A stretch of DNA of 21,358 nucleotides, from assembly GCA_015501055.1 (NCBI GenBank), contig JADNYV010000574.1, forward strand, positions 1 to 21,358. The letters are read 5' to 3'. The position numbers and the translations under genes were made by a program. The notes under the pieces were generated by a model. That model saw only the letters and a list, made by a program, of their open reading frames with translations, did no database searches and had not been told where the DNA came from. Source of the DNA: Mucidula mucida. Taxonomy: Eukaryota; Basidiomycota; Agaricomycetes; Agaricales; Physalacriaceae. Below are positions 9,798 through 18,542 of the stretch, piece after piece (the first letter of the stretch is position 1; each line of letters begins with the position of its first letter).

Positions 9798-10320
9798 ACG
9801 TAGACGAGTAAGTCGTTTAATGTTACTCCGTTATATGTGTTATCGCTCTCGATGCTACGGTAGAAGGTATGTCTGATCACCTCACTACTTATGATCTACC
9901 CTCAGAATCAAGTTCGCCAGACCTTGAAACCGACGCCCCCGAGTCTCTATTTCTGGCCCCTTTTCTAATTGGGTCTCTGGCGCCCTCTTATACGCGACGC
10001 CGCCCCCGAATTGTTCCCGCACCGCTCTCAGGATGACACCCCCATTATTGATGTCTGACTTGTCGTGTCTTGAAGGAAGGAGTCATGCGCCGCCGTCTTG
10101 TGTGGGCTGCATACCAGTCGGTAACGACTTGGCTGTCCACCGGTTGAACGAATTTCTCAATATTGAGTGCACATGTTGGTACGTTGTCCCTCCGTTGACT
10201 GACTTTTTGCCTGACTTTGGTCACTAGGGCCTTGCCCGACGGACTTGTCGATACGCGCCGTCTCCACTGATAGTAGTGTAGCCTTTCAATCACTCTTGTA
10301 TGCTCGTACACTTCACTAGC
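9798..10320 (+). other. Relic coding fragments, unassigned
   Basis: A frame near 9870-10035 reads YDLPSESSSPDLETDAPESL and continues into a basic, Pro-rich segment (TRRRPRIVPAPLS), which is more protein-like than random. It runs into a different open frame after 10033. The fragments probably belong to the same decayed plus-strand gene as 10321-10701, but the link is inference. Confidence 0.3.
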
Positions 10321-10701
10321 GTAAGTCGTCATCTATTCATCACTAAACCCTAGTACTAACAATAATACAGGAATGATATTGTCAACCTTCCCACAGAGCC
10401 CCCTCAGTCGCGTAAGAGTGAAAAAATACTTCCCCCTGCTCGTGAGTTGTAAGAAGTGCGTCCCGAGGGGAGACGGTCGATGCTACTCGAAGATGTCGGC
10501 GGACGGGGGACGCGCTTCCAGGAAGATGATCGAGGATGTCGACCACAAAGACGCTCTTCGAGAGGAAAGAGACGGTGTATAGTGAGTGGGCGTTGGCAAG
10601 AAAGAACGCGCTGCCAGCTGTCGCCTCTAACTCGACCATAGGGAGGGATATGACTGTGAGACCAAGACTCGCACACTTGACCGAGTTTGAACAGCAATCA
10701 G
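10321..10701 (+). pseudogene. Gene relic truncated at the duplication junction
   Basis: A well-formed 50 nt intron (GTAAGT at 10321, acceptor AATACAG at 10370, branch CTAAC) leads into an exon reading NDIVNLPTEPPQSRKSEKIL. A second donor, GTGAGT, follows near 10442. The frame from 10536 contains TLFERKETVYSEWALARKNA and LAHLTEFEQQSE and is cut exactly where the H3-derived sequence begins at 10702. The pieces look like true coding sequence of a charged protein, but no family is recognised. The abrupt end at the junction shows that the rearrangement broke this gene or joined its relic to H3. Confidence 0.45.
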
Positions 10702-11035
10702 AGGCCTGGAACCGTCGCTCTTCGTGAAATCCGAAGGTATCAAAGTCGACGGAGCTGCTCATTCGCAAGCTGCCTTTCCAGCGCCTTGTTCGTGAAATTG
10801 CTCAGGATTTCAAGGTTTGTCTGTTCGCTATCTTTTGTTGACTCCATTCTAAGCCACTCTTCAGACTGATCTCCGTTTCCAATCATCTGCTGTCATGGCG
10901 CTGCAGGAAGCCGCAGAGGCGTATCTCGTCTCACTATTCGAAGACACCAATCTTGCCGCCATCCACGCAAAGCGTGTCACCATTCAGCCCAAGGATTTGG
11001 CCTTGGCCCGTCGTCTCAGGGGAGAGCGGTCATAG
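10702..11035 (+). pseudogene. Histone H3 3' fragment (copy 2)
   Basis: This is the duplicated second half of H3, starting inside exon 3 at the codons for RPGTVAL. One A is missing in the run at about 10743 (TATCAAAGTC against TATCAAAAGTC in copy 1), which shifts the frame, and the N-terminal tail exons are absent, so no H3 can be made. The last exon (10865-11035) is fully open and encodes the normal C-terminus to [12 protein letters not shown]. It differs from copy 1 at six positions, all third-codon and synonymous. Confidence 0.95.
10704..10716 (+). repeat. 13-bp direct repeat GCCTGGAACCGTC, right copy
   Basis: Partner of 3689-3701. It begins two bases inside the H3-derived sequence of copy 2, so it coincides with the junction. 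Confidence 0.5.
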
Positions 11036-11322
11036 ATTCCCTTTACATTTCTCACTCTGCTATGTGTTTATACTGTACTATATTATTTATCCCTCCACTT
11101 GTATGTCTATCAGTATGACTACATGATCATGCATGCCGCCTAGGCTCTCACCATTGTCTGCTTCTTAAGTCGTTGAGTCGCGTACTTACTCGCCCAGAGG
11201 ATGTAGGCGCTGGGTTACACTGAATTGGCTTTGACGACGACCACTGTATATCTTTGCCTTTGTACTGAAAGGACTCTTCTGTGTACAATGACGGTTGTTA
11301 TCGGGATGCCTACTGACCGTAG
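11036..11322 (+). other. 3' flank of H3 fragment / 5' flank of gene X, copy 2
   Basis: Apparently identical to 1422-1708. The first exon of gene X should lie here but could not be fixed. A TACTGAC branch-site-like motif at 11311-11317 and a GTAG acceptor at 11322 support an intron just before the first visible exon. Confidence 0.55.
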
Positions 11323-11675
11323 TTGCTCGAGATTGGAGAGAAAGTCGATACATTTCAGACATCCCTGCCGTCACGATGCACTCTTTACGCCTACGCGGAA
11401 TTGACAAAGAAAATGGTAGTAAATAAGAGACAAGCGACCGAAAATAACCTAGACAGGATCAAGCATGCAATCAAAGGCCTGAACGGGACGGCTCCATCGA
11501 GGAGCAGGATCTGGAGGTCATTGCGAGGAGCCAAGACAAGCAAGAAAAGCCAGATGTTCAGTTGGAGGAATTCAAGAGGCACATGCGACGGATGACTTCT
11601 CCGCGAGAATGGAAGGGTGAGGATATCTCGCCCTGGGCCCTAATTGCAGAGTTCGATGGAACGCATACAGCTTGA
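11323..11675 (+). CDS. Gene X, copy 2: uncharacterised protein, 5' end unresolved
   Basis: Two exons, 11323-11415 and 11457-11675, are joined by a 41 nt intron (GTAGTA...CTAGACAG) in phase 0. Exon a encodes LEIGEKVDTFQTSLPSRCTL and ends ELTKKM. Exon b encodes a charged, helical-looking segment (EEQDLEVIARSQDKQEKPDV, then QLEEFKRHMRRMTSPREWKG) and ends DGTHTA-stop, for 103 codons in total. The start lies upstream, probably beyond one more intron. Mostly short helical stretches and no membrane segment suggest a small soluble subunit of some complex, but this is only inference and no family is recognised. This copy appears to be the intact version, because its frame is continuous and protein-like where copy 1 is shifted. 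Confidence 0.5.
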
Positions 11676-11779
11676 ATGCGATGACGGAATCCACGATATA
11701 GTTTGGAACGCGCCCGGAAGCGCGTATCGAAAAAAAAGAAATGTATATCTGCATGAGTGGAGAGGATAGCATACTGTTC

Positions 11780-13015
11780 CTAACGCTTCTCATTCGTAAC
11801 CGGAACCGGTGCCATGACCGACCTCAAACCCGTCCAGAACGTCGGCCCAAGCATATAGTACGCGACTCCAAACGCGGCACCTCCCAAATGCGCGTAGTGA
11901 TCAAAGAAGCGCCATCCGCGAAGGATACCGATGAAATCGAGAAGAACCATACCACCAACACCCCACTGAATGTTGATAGGGTACGAAGGTGGTATGCTTA
12001 GCGCTATCTGGCTGTTGGGGTATGCAAGTGCAGTCAAAGTGACACAAGAATATATCGCGCCGGATGCGCCGAGAGAGGGCAGGATAGTCGGAACGGCTTT
12101 CGCAGTCGTAGAGGCGGCAGTTCCTGTGGCTGTTGACGAAACCGCGGCGGCCCATGTGTCGGTGACTTTTGGAATGCTTGTGGGGGAGGAGAGTTGGGCA
12201 ACGAGGCGAGGATATCGAATTCTACAGGAGACGACATGGGAGACAAAGGAGGAGAAGGCACCGGCTAGGAACGACATTAGTATAAGGGCGAAGGAAAGAA
12301 ATGAAATCACCTGTCAAGTAGAACGCGCCAAAATGAAAGTACGGCGTAGCTTCGAGCTGGCCGTCCGGTGCAGCTTTGCCTTGAGCGGTGTTTAGATATG
12401 CAGCTGCAGACGCGCCAAAGCCTTCAAGCGCCAGGCAATTCAGTAACAGATGCATGAATGAACGATGACTAAAACAGTATTGAGAGTCGCAGAAATGATA
12501 CTAGAAAGGTTCTCACCTGAATACACTTGTTATCATCGTAAACGACAACCCAGACAATGGATTGTGCGAAAAGTTGCGAACCATAAGTGGTTCAAAGCGG
12601 CGGAATTGCCATGCGATCCACACGCCTGCGTTGAGCAGACATATCGTCCAACACAACCGTTTCCCGTCCGAAGCATCTGCGTAAGGCTGCGCTACGGCCA
12701 AGTACGCGCCGACGAGCCACGGCCTAATCAATCCAGGCATCGCGCCAACATTTTCCTGAAAGCGGGCGAAATGAGCTCGCAGACGCTGCAAGGTATTCAG
12801 TATTTGCTCGCCACATCCGCCCATGGACGCACCTTGACCAGCTCGACTTGCTGTGCCCGCCGGAGGTCCACATTGGTGATCGCCGCCCCCCAGCGCGTGG
12901 CCGACGCCAATTTCTGCGTCCATATTTCGGTTTCCAAGTTTGTGCGGAATGAAGCATATGTGAAAACCGTAGCCGAGCCCAGTATCAGAAACTGACGTTT
13001 CCTCAGTCTTTTTCT
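11780..13015 (-). pseudogene. Rhomboid protease copy 2, start codon lost
   Basis: This is the duplicate of the rhomboid at 2141-3388. Exons 2-4 (12785-12517, 12468-12311, 12264-11780) are open with conserved splice sites and keep the catalytic GASGAIY Ser and DHYAHLGG His. They differ from copy 1 by only a few substitutions, for example KAAPT to KAVPT and YFYF to YFHF. Exon 1 (ending at 12833) is open upstream to RKRQFLILGSATV at about 13003. It then meets an in-frame TAA (13018-13016), and no in-frame ATG exists in the exon. The region around the copy 1 ATG is heavily altered here. Unless an upstream exon is spliced in, the gene cannot make the full protein. Strong conservation of the rest suggests recent loss or an unrecognised new start. 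Confidence 0.65.
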
Positions 13016-13018
13016 TTA

Positions 13019-13272
13019 GATTGTGCTCGTCAAACGTACCACGAGCTGGTTCGTTATTGAAGGAGGACCGAGCTCGAGTTTTGGCGAGCCTTGCGACCGC
13101 CAAGGCAGTTTGACGCTGGATATAAAGCCGCGCGTCGGTGCATGGCGCAGGCGGACAAGACGAGGCAGGCGATGCCGCGAAAAGGAAGAAAGCATGTCAA
13201 CAGCGATCAACAACTCTGCTCCTCGACCGTGACGCGTTGCACGGCTGGAGGACTACGACCTCCCTCGGCAGC
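13019..13272. promoter_or_regulatory. Rhomboid-methyltransferase divergent promoter
   Basis: TATAAAG at 13121-13127 lies about 150 bp upstream of the chosen methyltransferase ATG, implying a leader of roughly 100-120 nt. Earlier ATGs at 13142 and 13194 open short frames that do not join the methyltransferase frame, so they would be upstream ORFs if transcribed. The left half is the highly divergent patch relative to copy 1. Confidence 0.55.
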
Positions 13273-14343
13273 ATGGATAATGCCGAGTCTTCTGTGCGGT
13301 CATTTGGCGCTATTAGACTGCGAGAAGATGCACTGCGTGTCCTGGATGCGGATGAAGAAGTTAATATCTCAAATGTTGTCGAGTTCTCCTTCTAACTGAA
13401 CGTAGGTGATCTTGTTGTACTCTGACCGCGACGTCGAGACGTCGACAGATAACTTTCGTGGTCTGGGACATGTGGACTCGCAGCAGAACGTTCTCGCAAT
13501 TGACATCGAGCTTACCCCGACAAGGTTCACGAACACTGGATCTAGTCATCGCGGAAGATCTGCGAGAAAGCATATCAAAACGGCGAAGCCACAAGGAAAG
13601 ACAATTTCTCTACAAATCGCACAGGATGTTACAGCTCTGCGCAGTCGCGCCGGTGACACAGGTAGCATCGTGTGGAAAGCAAGGTTGCGCTGTACTTTCA
13701 AGAGCGAATGATGAAACTGATTTCTACTTAGCGTAGATTTTGCGCGCCTCGTTCTGCAGCAAATAAATTACGGTCTTTCTGAAGAATCTCTTCTCGTCAA
13801 GGAGCGCCTTGATGAACTGACTGTTTTGGAACTTGGGTATAGTTTTCTCAAACACGTTCCCAGCCTTCCCTAACAGTCTCTAGTGCTGGCACTGGTATAC
13901 TTGCACTTCTACTTCACTCCTGCTTCAAGAAATACATTGCTACAGACACTGCGGCTATGCTACATCTCCTCAACAAGAACCTTGCTCAAACAGACAACGT
14001 ATCAGTATCTGAACTTGATTGGGTCACTCTACTCTCCACTCCCCCACGTTTACGACCTCGAGCGTACGACTTTCCCACACTGGACTTGATCTTCGCCGTG
14101 GATTGCGTGTATAATCCCTCGCTCATGCCGGCTTTCGTGGAGACTATCGACTACCTTTGCGCAGTTGATCTCACGACCGTTATAGTCGTGATAGAACTAC
14201 GCGACGAAGGTGCGGTGACTGCGATGTTTGAGCTGTGGTTGGCTCAAGGGAACTGGGAGATCTGGAGGGTTGGTCGAAGCAATGGATTGGGGAAACCTTA
14301 CGCGGTTTGGATAGCTAGAAAGACCAAGAACATGGATACATAG
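13273..14343 (+). CDS. METTL21-family lysine methyltransferase, EFM6-like (309 aa)
   Basis: This is a predicted SAM-dependent protein-lysine methyltransferase of family 16; the yeast relative EFM6 modifies elongation factor eEF1A. Exons are 13273-13359, 13406-13683, 13732-13836 and 13884-14343, with introns of 46, 48 and 47 nt; the first and third carry CTAAC branch sites. Motif I is LTVLELGAGTGILALLL, split by the third intron. The acidic residue after the second strand is in YIATDTAAMLHLLNKNL, and the post-I and substrate region is TLDLIFAVDCVYNPSL. GSIVWKA upstream matches the family's entry segment. The first donor, GTTAAT, is weak, but without that intron the frame stops at once. The start MDNAESSV is chosen as the first ATG in frame. 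This is the only complete copy; the leader alone is duplicated at 3460-3544. Confidence 0.85.
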
Positions 14344-14562
14344 GTACACATTTGACTTAGATCTGCATTTGTTGATCCTCATCCCATGCCCAGATATGAA
14401 TTTGTATTGAGAACAACTTCTTGCATGGAATACCCGCTCACCATGAGCTTGCTTCAAAGCAATCATTCAGTATGGGACGAAGATCATTACTTCAAAGCTT
14501 GTTTACGAGGAGGTTATATAGACGGAGGAGCAACTGACAACTTCTCTCAAAGGTTTTACAAG
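14344..14562 (+). promoter_or_regulatory. Promoter of the H3 variant
   Basis: A 219 bp spacer lies between the methyltransferase stop and the H3-variant ATG. TATATA at 14515-14520 lies about 45 bp upstream of the ATG, so the leader is very short. It shows no clear similarity to the H3/H4 promoter. Confidence 0.5.
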
Positions 14563-15183
14563 ATGGCACGCACCAAGCAATCTGCTCGCAAGACTACTGG
14601 AGGTACCATAACCATTGCTCTTGGAGTCATACCATCACTCATTCACAGTAACAGGCAAACCGCCTTTCAAGAGACTAGTACCTACTCATCGCCAGGACAC
14701 ACGATTATCAGTGAAGTCCGTTAGCCGCAAGGTATGCACCATGTCTTCATCTCGTCTCGTTGGGGTTGACAGTCAACAAAAGACTGCCCGGGCAATCAAT
14801 CAACATCACACCGACAGACCGCGTCGTTTCCGCCCAGGCAAAGTTGCACTGCGCCAGATACGCCAATATCAGAGTTCCACGGAGCTGCTCATCCGCAGGC
14901 TCCCGTTCCAACGCCTCGTTCGTGAAATTGCCCAAGAGCTAATGGTTCGTCTAGTCCATCGATCTGATGGTCCGGTTCTGATCCAGACCCTTGGCAGTAC
15001 TTTCCCGGTCTTCGCTTCCAGAGTTCCGCCCTCAACGCTCTGCAAGAAGCGGCCGAGGCATTCCTAGTCGAGTTGTTCGAGGCGGCTAATATGGCGGCGA
15101 TACATGCCAAACGCGTTACGATTATGCCCCGGGACATGTTGCTTGTAAAGCGTATCCGCGGTCAGACTCCAACAATTTATTAG
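14563..15183 (+). CDS. Divergent histone H3 variant, CENP-A/CenH3-like (154 aa)
   Basis: This predicted centromeric H3 marks kinetochore chromatin. Exons are 14563-14602, 14655-14731, 14783-14944 and 14998-15183 (introns 52, 51 and 53 nt). The tail starts like canonical H3 ([14 protein letters not shown]), keeping K4, K9 and K14 contexts, then becomes unrelated ([17 protein letters not shown]). The fold follows with [60 protein letters not shown] and [20 protein letters not shown]. Loop 1 reads YFPGLRF where H3 has TDLRF, two residues longer, which is a CENP-A hallmark. RVTIM...RDM...KRIRG also matches CenH3 C-termini, and the protein ends GQTPTIY. Intron 1 falls at the same codon position as in H3, and intron 3 at the equivalent point after the REIAQ helix, so the gene derives from an H3 gene. 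It could be a non-centromeric variant, but loop 1 argues for CENP-A. Confidence 0.82.
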
Positions 15184-15750
15184 GCTCATGTATGGCTAAG
15201 TGTTGTAATATTAAACTCGTCGTCCGTCGGTTGAAAGGAAAAGCTGTGTGTGTCGGAGTCGAATAAATCGATGACCATGCATCCTGCTGAGGCGTAGTAA
15301 GTAAACACGGAGTAGTCCCACTTTGACCCGATTCCTGAGTCACGAGTGTCTGGCATCTACATCCGACTGCGGTGGCCGAATTCGGTGCCTACTCAATTAC
15401 TGCGGATGGCCGGTGAGGTAAAGCTGGAGAGCCAAAGATGAAGTCAGTCTCTTGATTTGTGTCTCCTCAATGTAGGGCTCAATCCGTCGTAGTAGGCATG
15501 TCGGAAACGTTGATTAAGTACCCGAGACCTACCCTCGACGTCAGAGCGACGGGAATAATCAATGCGATCACGTGCGGATAATCGAAGCCGAAAACGGAAG
15601 CGCAGCTCTTCTTCGGCGTAATCATTATTGTTTTCCCCTTGGTAATCATTTTTTCTACTCGCTGGGCGAACCACACTGCTTTCTTCTTAAATACTTACTC
15701 GTTCTTTCTTTCATCAACAACAACCTATTCCCCTTCTTCCTCTCAACGAT
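15184..15750 (+). promoter_or_regulatory. Intergenic region and protease promoter
   Basis: These 567 bp contain no supported gene. A TTAAATAC TATA-like motif at 15687-15694 lies about 60 bp upstream of the protease ATG, followed by a pyrimidine-rich leader (TTCTTTC, CTTCTTCC). The left part holds the H3-variant 3' region. Confidence 0.5.
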
Positions 15751-17529
15751 ATGCTATCGACTTATCCGCTATGTATCGCTGTGCTGCTTGCCATATCGAC
15801 GGACGTTATTGCTGCCCCGCAGCCTAGGCCGAGGACGACTGGCACTGGTGTCATGTCCATGGATTTGAAGCGTCGGGCTATGCCTCCCAAGACGTTAGAA
15901 GAGAAGGCTCAATGGGCCAAGAGCCACAGAGAGCTCCTACACACAAAGTATGGTCGGGTGTTGCCTGGGAGGAAGCGCAGTTCCGGCACAAATCTGTGCG
16001 TATTCAACTCTGTTTTCTATTCAAAGCTAACCTGTCTCTAGGCTTGTCAACCAAGGAACTGATTCGAGGTGATTACATCGCATTTATAACGACTCTTCAT
16101 TCTGACATGTATTAGTTTCTATGGCTCGTTAGCCATTGGCACTCCTGCCGTTTCTTACAATGTCATTCTCGACACTGGTTCAGCGTACGTTTCTCCACAG
16201 GAATGACGCCAAGTTTGACATTTACATCGTTATGCAGTGACATGTGGATCGCAGACAGCAGTTGCATTAGCGGTTGCGACAGCATACCCACCTTTGACAC
16301 TGCCGACTCCTCCTCGTACACCAACAGTTCAGAATCATTCAGCATAACCTATGGAAGCGGTGCCGCAGCCGGAGTGCTAGGCGCGGATACCATCCAAATG
16401 GCCGGCTTTTCCGTCTCAAACCAAATCTTTGCTGTCTGTGATCAAGTTTCCTCCGGACTGCTGTCGGACCCCATTTCTGGTCTTCTTGGCCTCGCTTGGA
16501 AGACAATAGCGAGTTCGGGAGCAACCCCGTTTTGGCAGGCACTGGTTTCCGGTGGTGCTTGGGACTCTCCGCTCATGGCATTCCAATTGACTCGGTATGT
16601 TATCCCGATGGTGTCGCTTTCCGTTTGACTTACCGAACTTACAGTTATCTCAATGTGAATGGCGCCTCGCAGTTGGAGAACGGTGGATCATTTACTATGG
16701 GCGCGGTCAACTCGTCTCTGTTCACTGGGGATATCGAGTACACTGATCTTGTGGATGACGGGTCGTATTGGATGATCCCCATAACGTGTAAGTGTGTTTC
16801 TGCGCGTGTAACGGACAGCATTGCTCAATTCACTTCTAGCACTGACTGCGCAAGGCAGTTCGGCCTCCATTGGAAGTGGATCTGATGCTTATGCGGCTAT
16901 TGATACCGGCACTACGCTCGTTGGCGGTCCCTCGGACCAGATCGCTAGCTTTTACTCGCTCATTCCCGATGCTACTGCGGGCACAGGCAACTATGAGGGA
17001 TACTATCTTTATCGTGCGTTGATTTGCTTCCACCTCGTTCACAATTAGAATGTTGTTTTTAGCCTGCGACACAACGGTTAACGTCACTGTCTCGTTTGGC
17101 GGGAAATCATGGTCCATCTCCAACGATGACTTTTTATTACAGCAAATCTCCAACAGCCAATGTGTCGGCGCGTTCTTTGAGTTCTCTGGTGGGAGCAACG
17201 GACCTGCGTGGATCTTTGGAGATACTTTCCTCGTGAGTTTCTCGTAACCTTTCATTTGTTGTTGGCTTATGATGGCAAATCAGAAAAATGTCTACTCTGT
17301 GTTCCGCTACGACACTCCCGCAGTCGGGTTCGCCGAGTTGAGCACGGTGGCATCAGCGATGAACGGTAATCTCGAGGCCGAGGTGCCCAGCGCGACCATC
17401 GGCTCCGTAGCTGCTGCGGTGTCCGCGACCAGCACGAATAGCCGCAACTCTAATGGTGCCCTCAGGAGCAGTTCTTCGCTCGCAATTTTAGGAGCGATCG
17501 TTGCGACCGTGGTCTTCTTTTCCTCATAA
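15751..17529 (+). CDS. Secreted pepsin-like aspartic protease with GPI-type tail (476 aa)
   Basis: This is an A1-family aspartyl endopeptidase. Eight exons (15751-15995, 16042-16068, 16116-16184, 16238-16594, 16645-16787, 16840-17013, 17063-17232, 17284-17529) are separated by seven introns of 46-53 nt. A signal peptide (LCIAVLLAIS, about 1-22) precedes a propeptide with a Lys-Arg site near residue 76. The first catalytic Asp is in VILDTGSADMW (D110), the flap Tyr in SITYGSG and the second catalytic Asp in AAIDTGTTLVGGP (D302). The typical C-terminal lobe reads WIFGDTFLKNVYSVF. The end is a Ser/Asn-rich linker followed by a hydrophobic tail (SLAILGAIVATVVFF), the pattern of a GPI-anchor signal, so it probably acts at the cell wall or outer membrane face. 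All splice junctions keep frame and no defect is seen. Confidence 0.93.
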
Positions 17530-17947
17530 TAACGCCCTGTTAACGATAGCTATTTTTGTTTTTACTTCCTTGTACCAAATTGTGGGACTGTCACGCACGC
17601 ACATTCTATCTACGCTATCACTATCCAATCACTGTATCCGTAGCAACATTATCACCTGAAGAGTTTAATGCTAATCATTTGCAACCATGTGTGGCGCACA
17701 GTTACGAGAGACGTTTATTATCATTCAAGCAGCTGGGGCTCATTTGTCGGCACAAGTATCGGACGGGCTGTGAAGTGATTGGACACTCGTGCGCGAGTCT
17801 TGCGACGCTGGGCCGGGACAATTGTGACGTGTCCTGCCTTTGAGGACGAGGATGTATGATGTACACATTTAAACCCAGCCTACTAGAATTCACAGGATAA
17901 TAAACCAATGAACCGCCCAGTACAAACAGAAAGGATGGGCTCAGTAA
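17530..17947. other. Intergenic, no gene seen
   Basis: Contains the protease 3' region and AT-rich sequence. The short open frames look random. It lies between convergent genes, so no promoter is expected. Confidence 0.5.
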
Positions 17948-18330
17948 CTACACTGGCTGGTCATAGACAAAGCTGAATAATTGGACTAGGTAGATGCGCT
18001 CATCATCAAAAGGTTTCTGTAGCACTGATGACCGAACATCTTCTATGCTGGCAGTATGCGCCACCACGTTGACGTGGTGACGTGTGTTTGAGTACTCACA
18101 TATATAACTGGACAGATCCGGTGAAAAATTCGTGCTCTGTGCAACCATGTCTGTGAGGTCTTCCATGCTGGCAGACACACAAAAAGCATCCCAAGACTGG
18201 TGAGGAGTCTGGGCGAGGATTTTCTGTCTTGTGTGGTCCAAGAGGACGCGAATGTGCAGAGGGGCCACTATTGTGGTGATCTGATGACTGTAATCAGCAA
18301 GATTGGATGGTGCAACAAAGAAGACATGCC
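17948..18330 (-). CDS. Incomplete gene or relic of unknown family
   Basis: A minus-strand frame opens just after a possible AAAAG acceptor at 18331 and runs to a TAG at 17950-17948, about 127 codons. It reads GHVFFVAPSNLADYSHQITT, then VAPLHIRVLLDHTRQKILAQ, and ends LFSFVYDQPV. It contains two similar segments, CVSASMEDLTDMVAQ and AHTASIEDVRSSVLQ, about 45 residues apart, which support the frame being real. No ATG lies at its start, so an upstream exon is needed; a coding-like piece (GCDNTLAELK) just upstream is one base out of frame, which suggests decay. A possible alternative splice (GTGAGT donor near 18102) lies inside. No family is recognised. Confidence 0.4.
18062..18079. repeat. Short perfect inverted repeat
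   Basis: CACCACGT and ACGTGGTG are separated by TG, an 8 bp palindrome within the minus-strand frame above. It may simply reflect codon sequence. Confidence 0.5.
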
Positions 18331-18542
18331 CTTTTCAGTTCCGCTAATGTGTTGTCACATCCGGACAAGCGTGCTGTAAGTGCAATGTTACCCTAGTTTC
18401 CGTTGTAAATCGGGAGCACAAGAATAAGATAATGGACGGACCTGACGGAGGCCGTCAATCTTCTAGAGGACTGGTCAGTTGGCAGCGCAAGATGGTCGGT
18501 TAACAAACGGACTTCACGGCATGATTTATTAGGATTTATGAT
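18331..18542. other. Spacer between two minus-strand genes
   Basis: No gene is supported. It contains CATCCGGACAAGC (18355-18367), which also occurs inside the next minus-strand gene at 18868-18880, but the frames differ, so it is not an obvious exon duplicate. Confidence 0.4.

Larger units (their letters stand above)
10702..13209 (+). repeat. Segmental duplication, copy 2
   Basis: Direct repeat partner of 1087-3544, offset by 9615 bp at its left end. Its left edge is the H3-relic junction. Its right edge lies in the leader of the intact methyltransferase, so this copy carries the original right flank and copy 1 carries the original left flank (H4 and full H3). It is longer than copy 1 by the 13 nt and 11 nt segments in gene X and by insertions near the rhomboid 5' end. 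Confidence 0.95.

Noticed and set aside
3702..10703. The 7 kb filler as one intact transposon
   Set aside because: A 13-bp flanking repeat exists, but there are no terminal inverted repeats, LTRs, terminal poly-A, transposase or reverse transcriptase that I can recognise.
11323..11595. Unspliced 90-codon frame through gene X copy 2
   Set aside because: It reads through the 41 nt intron and then uses a non-native frame. The spliced version gives a longer and more protein-like product.
15444..15674. Minus-strand open frames upstream of the protease
   Set aside because: They lie in the promoter region, are arginine-rich by composition and have no supporting signals.
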